Below are positions 54,696 to 63,629 of a stretch of 63,629 nucleotides of DNA, one piece after another (the stretch's first letter is position 1; every line of letters begins with the position of its first letter). A program made the position numbers and the translations under genes. The DNA is from Silene noctiflora (lineage: Eukaryota; Streptophyta; Magnoliopsida; Caryophyllales; Caryophyllaceae): positions 58,189-121,817 of the forward strand of contig VHZZ01003141.1 of assembly GCA_009801015.1 (NCBI GenBank). Direction: 5' to 3'. The notes beneath the pieces are model-generated. The model had not been told where the DNA came from, searched no databases, and worked only from the letters and a program-made list of their open reading frames with translations.

Positions 54696-57023
54696 TCATG
54701 AGACTGGGCCTTGCCAAACTTTATCTCTAGCAACCAATTTCTTGCTAATCCACAAATAAAACCGCAGAGCATGTCCAAGCAATAGCAGTATCATCAACAA
54801 TAGCCAAACATACAGTGATATTTCTATGGCATTCCAAACGGTCCTGTCCGGTCTACCAGACGCTAAGAAATTAACCGCGATCATATAAGATAATGTTGTC
54901 GCGGTCACTGCAATCCACATTATTATCATTAACATCCCTACAAAGAGTCGCTTGCAGGGGAGGCCGCTAATTAGAAGCAATATTACGCTTAGCGATGAGA
55001 TTAGCCCTGTTGTGTTTACAATTAGTAACAATTGATATTGTCCCATCCCAATATGGTTCATGAACAAGAGTAATTTTGTATCGAATTGACCTTGCACAAC
55101 ATCTGCCATTATGGCCGTGCCTGCCCTGTGTCCGTTATTGTTGTCTTGCCACGCACCTCCTGGAGGGCTAACCCCGATTGTGAAAGCCATGGTTGCGATT
55201 AGTGATGCGACTACCATTAGCCCATTTCGTTGACCGTCTAATCGTTGTTGATGTTGGTTTCGGGGTTCTTGTACTTCCTTTGATGTCATTGCTTGTGCTT
55301 GTCTTAAAGCTCGCCAGACCGCCCTGTCGTTTAAGTCCTTCCTACTTTGAATGAAAGTGTCCATGGCTGTCAAGCCATTTCTATTGATTGCATTTATTTC
55401 CATTCTTTTGTTTGATGTTAATGATACAATTACCTGCATATGACGAGATTTCATCATTTCAAATGAGCCAAAGATTTCCTTTATGTTCATTTGTTTCAAA
55501 TGTTTGACATTAGTGGTTAACCAATATAAATTTACACTTAGGCTGTAAATAAGCTGTGCCCATTCGACAAGTCTTTGGGATCTACTCGACTCGAGATCAG
55601 TCAAATTGAGCTCGGGCTTAATACAAGTTGAGCCCAAACCGAGCTGAGGCTAAGAGGCTCATCGGGTCGGAAGCTCGTTTGAGCTCGTTAGTTTTGTAAC
55701 TTAATTTTTATCAATATTAGCATTCTATATTTTCTTCCCTTTTCATTTTTACACAACAAATAAGAAAGTCAATTTGGACCACACAAAACACAATACCCCA
55801 CATGCCATTTAATTTAGGTCACACAAATCATCCCAAGAAAGAAAATAGGGAAGAAAACCCGAATAACCGAATAAGGAAATAGGGAAGAAAATATAGAATA
55901 GGAGGGAATATTTACTTAATTTATATCAATCTTATGCTAAATTAATTAAAATTTTAGTTTAGAAAAGCAAATAACATGGGAAATGTTATTTTAAGCTAAT
56001 ATACGAAAAAACAATAGTTTAAATTGGAATTTTAACATAAAAATTAAGTAAAATTAAAATAATGCTAGGAAAAATGGTACTCAAACAAAGTTTGATCTCG
56101 AGTTCTAGCTTGTAAAATCTCATATGAGCCTGTCCCAATCCTTGATTTCAAGAGGTTGATTCGGGCTCGGACTCGACTATTACAATATAGCCGAACTCGA
56201 GTTCAGCTCGGCTCGATTACACCCGACCCCTAAATTATTTACACTATTACTCCATTAAATAGTACTTAATTTCTCGGTGTCAATTATTTGTTTACCTTTT
56301 ATATTCTTTGTAACAGATATTTTAAATCAGAGGTAAATAAATTATTGGGACGGAGGGAGCATAAAATTAGGATGACATGAACACTTGATCTCAAATGGAT
56401 AGTAAATTATTTACCTCAAGTTGTTTAGCAGCAACTGCTAGGTGCAAAACCGTATTACCATCAGTATTCCTAGAGTTAAGCAGCTCACCATCATCCAACA
56501 CATTAACCAAAAACACAAAAGCCTCTGGCTGACCATGCTTCAGACACAAATGGAGTACAGTCTCTCCACTATAAGTTCGCTCTCGAGCTGCCAGTGGCAC
56601 GGTCCGAACAAGCTCATCAAGCACATGAACTTGACCTCTAATGGCGGCCACATGAACCGGGTTTTTTCCAACAAGGTCTTGCACAAAACTCATGTCATGA
56701 CTTGCAGTAAGCAAATCCTTGACAATTTCCAAGTGCCCTTTTGCTGAGGCCACATGTAAGGGTGACCATTTTTTCGACTGATCAAGCTCCTCGGCTAACT
56801 CGGGTTTTCTACGAAGGATTTCTCGGGTGAACTCTACGTGACCGAGATTAACAGCTATATGTAATGGTGTTTGCGCGAAATTTGTAGAGTTTTTAATGTT
56901 GAATCGATCTAGGACGAGTGGATCCTCTTGTAACAAATTTATTAATGAAGGTACGTTTCCTTTGATTGCTGCATCGTATAGATTAGTAGTTCTGAATTCG
57001 GATCTCTCTGTTTGTATTTCCAT
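54696..57023 (-). CDS. Ankyrin-repeat/PGG-domain membrane protein A
   Basis: Exon 1 is 57023-56415 (203 codons, start MEIQTERSEF) and exon 2 is 55433-54696 (245 residues); 448 residues. Exon 1 encodes about five ankyrin repeats (TPLHIAVNLGH, SPLHVASAKGH, NPVHVAAIRGQ, ETVLHLCLKHGQ, NTVLHLAVAAK). Exon 2 completes the last repeat, then a PGG domain (GVSPPGGAWQD) and four predicted membrane helices. This is the plant ACD6/ITN1/BDA1-like group, whose characterised members act in immunity, salt response or cell death at membranes; the role here is inferred. The phase-0 intron is at QLE|V. The ATG at 57023 matches the length of paralogue B's exon 1; the upstream extension at 57050 would need a TTG start. 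The intron holds a hAT MITE and Stowaway remnants. Confidence 0.92.
55539..56237. mobile_element. hAT-type MITE in the intron of ankyrin gene A
   Basis: Flanked by TTTACACT on both sides (55531-55538, 56238-56245). Ends taggctgtaaat and, inverted, taatttaggggtcgggtgta. Subterminal words gagctcgg/ccgagc occur in opposite orientations. A smaller MITE (55722-55907) is nested inside. The right TIR alignment needs a short indel, so the exact end is less sure than the duplication. Confidence 0.7.
55722..55907. mobile_element. Stowaway-like MITE nested in the hAT MITE
   Basis: Perfect 19-bp inverted repeat attctatattttcttccct (55722-55740) and its complement (55881-55899), followed on the right by the Stowaway end aggaggga. 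The left CTCCCTCCT is lost. Confidence 0.75.
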
Positions 57024-58077
57024 TAAATTGAATAAGTTTGCAAGTTTCAAGAGTAAATTATATAGTCAATCTCGTCTTATAAATTACGGAGTATAATACA
57101 CGTACAAGTCGATTTCTTCGATGACTTCAGCTAGGAAATTTAAACGGAATAATGGACAATGATAGGACGCTACATGTTAGGACGCCATTTAAACTGTGGC
57201 GGGTTTATGACTAACTACTCCGGTCCTAGAACATTGAAAATTTAATTTCGTATATGTTCAACTAATTCATTGTTTATACTATCAAAAAAATAAAATTAAT
57301 TCATTGTTTTTGGTGAGTTGATCATTTTATTTATTTCATTATCTGGAATGAATATTGAAGACGTAATGTTGTGGAAAAACAAGTTTAGTTGATCAGTCTG
57401 GTAGAAATGTAAACGGTTGACTAGTTCGTAAACATTTCTACCCAAGTTGTGCATTTAAGACAAACTTAAATAAATTTCAGATGAAACATTCCCATGATAT
57501 TAAAAAATTGGTTTTGACCAAGTTTTGTTGCTATAGAGATTAGACATGTTGAATTCGTCGGGCGGGTCGGATTCAAGTTATATGAACAGGGTTAGAATAA
57601 GGGTTGGACTTGGGTATCATAGGTTGTGTCATAAACATAATATAAATCAAAATAGTTTAGAAAAGAAAACTAACATATAATGAGTATACTAAAACTTGGG
57701 AGAAACGGCAATAAATTATTGAGATACCAATCTTAAAAACGAGGTTAGAATTAAAGCACGCTCGAAAAAGTGGAACACAAATAAAGCTTGAGCTTGGCCT
57801 CATAAAATATCATATGAGCCTATCTCGAGCCTTGATTTCAAGAGCTCACGTTCAAGCTCGAACTCAATGTTTACAACATGAGCCGATTTCGATTATAGAT
57901 GTGGTCAAGCTGGCTCGGTTCAGTTTCACCCCTACCTCGGTCAATGAAGCCAAACGTAATACCTTGATGATTGACCAACTGCTTAAAAGTATGCGGTGTT
58001 GGAATTTCAATCGTACTCAGTGCATAGTTGACCTATTCTTGATAATGAAATTTCGTTCCCCTGTTCATAGTATATAG
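57024..58077. other. Intergenic between ankyrin genes A and B
   Basis: Promoter of gene A near 57024-57200. About 57546-57640 has hAT-like cgggcgggtcgg words, and about 57770-57940 has a fragment of the gagct/agctcg-type MITE. No gene seen. Confidence 0.5.
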
Positions 58078-58579
58078 TAGAGCTGACAAAAGTTGACCCG
58101 AACCGAGGAACCCGACCTGACTCGCCCGAAACCCGATCCGATACAACCCAATTCGGGTGAACCGAAATCGAACCGACCCGACTTGAACCAACCCGATAAC
58201 CTTATTTTTTCCAACCCGAACTCGACCTAATCCGACTCGACCCGGCCCGTGACCCGATATTTTCTTAACCCGATAGATACCCGATAATGAACTAGCTTAA
58301 TAATGGTTTAAATAACACCACATTGGCATTCATCTTAATTATTTTCCCTTGAAAGTACAATTAATACACCTACCTAATTAGTACCTATTATTTAAATATA
58401 AAATTATCGTTTAAAACTAAATATCTAAGGTAAAATATATGTCGATAACCTATGACCCGACCCGAAGATGACCAACATGAACTGAACCAACCCGAACCCG
58501 CCACTGACCCGACATAACCCGAACCCAATATGACCCAACCCGCTTTGACCCGATCCGAGTGATTCGATTGCCACCTCTA
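58078..58579. mobile_element. hAT MITE with CCCGACCCG repeats
   Basis: A 502-bp element. TAGAGCTGACAAAAG at the left and TAGAGGTGGCAATCG inverted at the right. Flanks gtatatag (58070-58077) and gcatatag (58580-58587) match at 7 of 8. Subterminal cccgacccg arrays are the inverse of the family at 26611-27208. Confidence 0.83.
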
Positions 58580-59028
58580 GCATATAGCTGTTAGAATGCA
58601 CATGGGCCTAGGCCGCGTCCGTTGAGGGGGAGAGTGTCCACTTTACAAGTCCAAAAAGATTTCATCCCAAAACCAATTGGCGATAGGTGGAGTAGCCCCT
58701 CAAGCTATAAGCTAAATCACTCTTCTCTATTTCTCTGATGTGGGAGACCTACATATAATCATTCACAATAGCTATCGAAAACTGAAAAAAATAAGACCGT
58801 CGAAATGAGAGAAGAGATGTTGAAGTTATAATACACTAACCGTGAGTCTTATACAATCGTACATGGTTACTTTAAACAAATTGAAAAATAAGTCGTGTCA
58901 ATGGGATGTGCGATTTCTGGGTTGTTGGGTAATGATAGGGAGCCAGGTGGCGCTGAGATTGAGGATTGGTGCTTTCCGGTAACGCCAACTCATTTTTCAA
59001 ACCAATGCTTGACATGGTCGAAAATTAA
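58580..59028. other. Intergenic, LTR-like fragment
   Basis: About 58600-58760 (ccaattggcgataggtggag, ctgatgtgggagacc) resembles wording common in plant LTR ends, but no boundaries are visible. The rest is the 3' flank of ankyrin gene B. Confidence 0.35.
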
Positions 59029-60497
59029 TCATGGAGGGACATTGGTGTATGGTTCTTGATCCTTGTTGATCAACTTAGACAACATTTTGCGCAATTGTTG
59101 CATCATTCCCTTCATCGGCTGAAATAGGACACGAATGAGGAATCCAAGTACTACCAAGATAGCCCAAGCAATGAGCCACGACGATGCACCACCAGAAATG
59201 TCGGATCTACTATCCTTTCCGTGTGGTCCGGATCCTCCATGGGCTTTTTTCGTAAGATAGCTCAAAGAATAATAGTAGCTCAATGTTGTAGTTGTAATCG
59301 CAACCCACATAATTAGCATAAGTAGTACCACAAAGAGTCGTTTGCAAGGAATCCCGCTTATAAGTAGTAGCACAACACTTAGCGATGATACTAAACTTAT
59401 GGTATTAACATTTTGTAAGTTTTTATATGTGTCCGGGTCACGGTTAGCCATTATAGAAGTACCCACCAAATGGGGTACTTGACCGGATGAGTCATTTGGG
59501 TTTGAGTCGTCTTGCCAAGCTCCTCCTGGTGGGTTAACCCCGATTTGGAAAGCCATGGTTGCTATTAGTGACGCCACTACCATTAGTGCGTTACTTTGTT
59601 TCTTTAACCATTTTGCGTGTTTATCTTTCTCTTTTGGTGCTCGCTTTGATTCGAGCACCTTTGCTCGCTTAAGCGTTTTAATTATTTCTTCTTCGTTTTG
59701 AGACTTGCCATTATTTTGAATGAGCCATTCAAGTGCGGTTAATCCATTTTTGTTGATAGCACTTTGTTGCAGCTTCTTGTTCTTCACCAGAAACTTCACA
59801 ATCTGCGCAACCGCGTATATAACTTTACATTTCAGACAGAGAGCAGCTATATCCAATTTTACAGTAAGACTTAAATCGACATCTTTACCTCGAGTTGTTT
59901 GGCCACCACAGCGAGATGCAGAAGAGTATTATTGTAGTTGTCCGTAGAATTAAGCAGCTCCGAGCCATCTATAGCGTTAACCAAGTACTTAAGAGACTCA
60001 AACTGTTCATATTTCAGGCACAAATGCAAAATAGAGTCACCACAATTAGTCCTGTCTCGACCAGCGTTTGGGTTCCTACGAACAAGGACATCGAGCACAT
60101 GAAGTTGGCCATTTATGGCCGCAACATGAATCGGGTTCAGTCCATCTTGATCACGTGCAAGACACATGTTCGGGTTCACTTGAAGCAATTTCTGGACAAT
60201 GTCTAAGTGCCCTTTAGCCGAGGCCAAATGTAAGGCCGATGATCTGGTCAACCAGTCTAGCTGCCTGGCTAGTTCGGGTTTTAGGCTTAGGAGTTGTGTA
60301 GTGAAGTCGAAGTGACCAAGGTCGGATGCTATATGTAACGGTGATTGTATAAAACGGTCTGATTTCTCAATGATGCATCGATCTAAGATAAGTGGATCGT
60401 GTCGGAGCAAATCGAGTAAGGAATTCACGTCTCCGTTGAGTGTTGCATAATAGAGTTTAGTGGTGAGCATGATTGGATCTAGGTATGTTTCGTCCAT
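59029..60497 (-). CDS. Ankyrin-repeat/PGG-domain membrane protein B
   Basis: Exon 1 is 60497-59889 (203 codons, the same length as in gene A) and exon 2 is 59802-59029; 460 residues (MDETYLDPIML ... YTNVPP). Ankyrin repeats: SPLHIASDLGH, SALHLASAKGH, NPIHVAAINGQ, DSILHLCLKYEQ, NTLLHLAVVAK. The junction at QLE|I is phase 0 as in gene A. PGG domain with GVNPPGGAWQDD, then hydrophobic helices around VSSLSVVLLLISG, LFVVLLMLIMWVAI and LIAWAILVVLGFLI. The short intron (86 bp) contrasts with the 981-bp intron of gene A, which grew by MITE insertion. Its PGG region is much closer to fragment C than to gene A, so B and C are the younger duplicates. Confidence 0.93.
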
Positions 60498-62667
60498 ATC
60501 GATTGGTTCATAGATTGGTTTTTGAAGAGGAGGTCAGAATGATGTTAGGACAATGTGATCAAGAGAATTAATGAGTATTTTCAAAAGGGAGTTGGGTATC
60601 AATTATTGAAGACCAATGTTACTCAAATTGCCAGCTACCAAGGTGGTCCATGGGAATTGGTCAGAAATATTGATGATAAATTTAGGGATGGATCATATGC
60701 CGTAAATAAGAAAAAGAAAAACAATAACGTTGAAAATTTCCCCAAACATACCTCTAACTAGTGTCTAATGTTAGAATAGAGAAAATTAGGAGAAAGGTTT
60801 CATTAGATTAAGAATTGCATAAATGAAAATAGGAACATTTATACTAGAAACTAATCAACCCTAATAGAGATTACATGTATCAACAATTAGGCAATGTTCT
60901 TTTGGATTGAAACGGAACTGATATGAACTCAATTGAACTTATAGGATCTGAACTGAACTGAACTGAACTGAACTTATAGAATCTGAACTGAACTTATAGG
61001 ATCTGAAGTGAACTTAAGTTAAGTGACTTTAAGTCCAAAAGAACAGGGCTGATAAACTACCAAATACAAAGAGCCAATGACTAAAAAAAACCCGGGCATG
61101 ATGATTAACTAGGCTATTGTGTGCCAGTAGTGTGAGGCTTTGTGTACCTCTTATTTGGCACAGTCTAAGCTTATTTGCAATGTCGGAAAAAAGTTTATTT
61201 GTTAATAGCTCTGGTCTGGTTTAAAGTAGGACTCACCTATGAAGGGCATGTGAAAAAAACCTTATAAAGCGAACTATCTTTCCTCTATTTGAACGTAAAC
61301 CAAAACACATAAGAATGATTTAACAGATTTGCGCGTTAAACTAATTTCAAGATCAAACTTAGCAGTGATTGAGATTGGCTAACGACGGAAAAATTCCACA
61401 ACCTATACGTAATGCACTATGATTGACCAAGTTTCTAAGGAATCATATTTGCATTTTAATACTGATAAAGTATGTGGTGTCGGAATTTCAGTCGCTCATA
61501 GTCGAGTTGATCAGTTCTTGACAACAAAAGTAGTCATACTTAAACAGGTGACTTGAATTACAATAAGATATTCGTCACAAGCTTGTGATAGGTCAAGTAT
61601 TACCCACATGGGTAGATAAGACAACAATTAAAGTGCATAGGGAATCACAAATGATTTGTCTTATTAAGCCATGTGGATTTTCCTTGACCCGTCACAAGGT
61701 TGTTGTGCTTGAATTAATGGATGTCAAATATTAACCCTGAAAGCGTGGAAAGTGGCGTGCTTCTTGTCCAGGTTTTTAAAATGTTGATGCAATTTATGCG
61801 ACACGAACAGTTTAATTAATTTAACTCTGTTTAAGTTTTGTCCATTTAATTAAATTTACTTCTTTTTAATTAAATTTACGTTAAATTATTAAGTTATAAA
61901 CAAGTCAGGTCAAATAAGATCATGTCATCTCATTTTCCTTAATGAAGTATGCTAACTTGAGTTAAATGTAATTAAAACAAGTTTAGTTAAATTAATTTCA
62001 TTAATTAAACTCAGTTTAATTTAAAATTATTTAAATTAAGCTAAGTTATGGCCCTAAGTTTAATTAAAGGGTTTGTTAAAGGGCCTTTTCCTATGTTAAA
62101 AACCCCTCAATTACAGAAATATTTCATTAATTATGGTAAATGTTAGTTTGTGCATCAATTTTTTTTATAATATATTCTTGCAAATATTTCTTTTAAGTAG
62201 CTTCTTAAACGCACATGTTAGAAAAACCGTTAATTAAATAAATAAATTTAAGTTAAGTTAAGCTCGTGCATGTTTTTTAATCCAGTTCCGGCTGAAAGAA
62301 TAAATTTGTTTTTAGTATCGGTTTATCCACAGGCTAGGTCATGCCGTTTTTTTGTTAACAAATGGATCATTTATATCGAGTCGAGTTACAGGCGGCTGGG
62401 GTGGTACTCCGTAACTGGCGTTTGGTGAACCTTTCACAAAATCTTACATATTTAAATTAAAAATTAAAAATTAATGTCACAAAAACCAAACTAATACAAC
62501 CAAGCCATATACACGGTAATATTATGTACAAAATTCAATTGATTATTTATTTTCAGAATACACCTCATAAAACAACCTAGATAAATATTTAGTTTTTCAT
62601 AAATACAATGCAATATCTTGACATGATGGAATATGTAATGTTTTGGTAAAGAATCGTCTCGAAACAG
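60498..62667. other. Intergenic between ankyrin gene B and fragment C
   Basis: Gene B promoter near 60498-60700. An open frame at 60555-60761 has no recognisable domain. A Tourist-like element lies at 60890-61049, and a MITE with cgtcacaagcttgtg / cttgtgacgggtcaa ends at about 61568-61735. The rest is very AT-rich with many ttaattaa-type words. No gene seen. Confidence 0.5.
60890..61049. mobile_element. Tourist-like MITE with GAACT microsatellite
   Basis: Left GGCAATGTTCTTTTGGATTG; right inverts to GCCCTGTTCTTTTGGAC. TTA lies on the left and TGA on the right. The interior has tandem gaact units (about 60951-60972) and repeats of cttataggatctgaa. Same family as 46501-46650. Confidence 0.7.
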
Positions 62668-63290
62668 TTATGGAACGACATTGGAGACGGTCACTTGATC
62701 CTTGTTGAATGAATCATATAACATTTTGATCACTTGTTGCAACTTGGTCTTCATGGGATGAAATAGGACTCGAACGATAAATCCAAGTCCAACCATGACA
62801 ACCCAAATAATGAGCCACAATGACGGACCCCTTGGGTTAGATTGACCCTTGACCGGCGTGGCTGCCATTGGTTTGAATCTTTCATGTGTTGTCGTGAGAT
62901 AGTCCAAGGAAAAATAGTAACTCAGCGTTGTAGTTATAATTGCGACCCACATAACTATCATAAGAACAACCACAAAGAGTCGTTTGCAAGGAATCCCGCT
63001 TATGAGAAGTAACACAACACTTAGAGATGATACCAAACTTATGGTATTAACATTTTGTAAGTTTTTATAGGTGTCCGGGTCACGGCTAGCCATAATAGAA
63101 GTGCCTACCAAATGGGGTTCTTGACCACTTGGGTTATTTACATTTGAGTCGTCCTGCCATGCGCCGCCTGGGGGGTTAACTCCGATTTGGAAAGCTATTG
63201 TTGCTATTAGCGATGCAACTATCATTAGAGCATTACTTTGTTTATCTTTAACCAATTTGCGTGTTTGTCGAATTGGATTGATTCAAGTGT
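62668..63290 (-). pseudogene. Ankyrin/PGG protein fragment C (3' exon only, frameshifted)
   Basis: A 195-codon open frame (63255-62668) carries the PGG domain (GVNPPGGAWQDD) and three or four membrane helices, very similar to gene B (both contain DPDTYKNLQNVNTISLVSS). Aligned to B, the sequence upstream (gacaaacacgcaaattggtt) continues the homology in another frame, because C has two extra bases (an AT after ttaaag) near 63244. Homology to B fades near 63290 and no ankyrin exon lies in the remaining 340 bases. Read as a truncated, frameshifted copy. A short protein from the Met at 63255 is possible but would lack ankyrin repeats. Confidence 0.75.
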
Positions 63291-63629
63291 AGGAATTATT
63301 ATTAATTCTCTATTATGTGGACCTAATTACTGATGTCAGTCACTCTAATTAGAAACGGTTAAATATAATGTTTCGGGGTTTTTAGTGGGAGTAATAGAAT
63401 AAGTGGATTACNGTTAATGTTTACAGGNCATTAACATATTAGGCCCACTTATCTATTTAAGCCCCTCCTGCCACCTATATATATAAAGCTACACCTGTTT
63501 GTGGTTTTTAACCTAATTCATATTCATTAAGTGAAAACACACTGAAAGAGAATTAGAGACTAAGGAAGGCAGGAGAAGGCAAAGCTTTAGGGTTCATCTT
63601 CTTATTGTTCTCAAGAAACCTCTTCATCA
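63291..63629 (+). other. Window edge, possible 5' LTR or gene promoter
   Basis: Contains a TATA-like box (tatatatataaag near 63478) and a purine-rich then CT-rich leader (gagaattagagactaagg, ctttagggttcatcttc). It could be the LTR of a retrotransposon that cut fragment C, starting near 63316 with tgtggacc, or the promoter of a gene beyond the edge. It cannot be decided here. Confidence 0.35.

Noticed and set aside
60555..60761. 68-codon open frame upstream of ankyrin gene B
   Set aside because: No recognisable domain; probably promoter or leader sequence read in the other direction.

Overview
This window is plant nuclear DNA, almost certainly from a eudicot. It is AT-rich, with many-exon genes, GT-AG introns, long intergenic stretches and dense transposon debris. 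Several repeat families (ACTCCCTCCG-type Stowaway MITEs, CGGGTCGGGTC-rich hAT MITEs, gypsy LTRs) would suit Caryophyllales, but I cannot prove the order from sequence alone.

Layout. (1) 785-7105 (+): a 10-exon cereblon (CRBN) orthologue with LON and CULT domains. (2) 9234-15229 (+): an 18-exon cytosolic NADP-malic enzyme. (3) 15230-20700: intergenic DNA with a 952-bp inverted-repeat element that contains a palindromic CCATGG array, then an assembly gap (18938-19527) lying inside another inverted repeat. (4) 21943-25703 (+): a two-exon TMK-family LRR receptor kinase. (5) 27318-31671 (+): a 9-exon SHH1/DTF1-type SAWADEE homeodomain gene of RNA-directed DNA methylation, with a hAT MITE about 100 bp upstream of its ATG. 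(6) 33275-43930: a segmental duplication carrying two intronless lachrymatory-factor-synthase-like (START/Bet v1 fold) genes, at 36097-36585 and 43241-43732. They are separated by a decayed gypsy element and nested LTRs, and the first copy is loaded with three Helitrons and several MITEs. (7) 45241-46650: a tRNA-derived SINE and a 5'-truncated LINE, both with perfect target-site duplications, and a Tourist MITE. (8) 48171-53554 (-): a 7-exon monoacylglycerol-lipase-like alpha/beta hydrolase. (9) 54696-63290 (-): a tandem cluster of ankyrin-repeat/PGG membrane proteins (two intact genes and one frameshifted 3' fragment).

The genes do not form an operon or an obvious pathway. I found no convincing undescribed multi-gene system. 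The most informative novelty is structural. The duplicated LFS-like block acts as its own control, because the second copy preserves near-empty sites for the Helitrons and for the MITE that landed just upstream of the first copy's TATA box. The placement of a hAT MITE beside an RdDM recruiter gene raises a testable self-regulation hypothesis. Exon boundaries were set by hand from GT/AG sites, reading frame and family knowledge; frame totals close for every intact gene.
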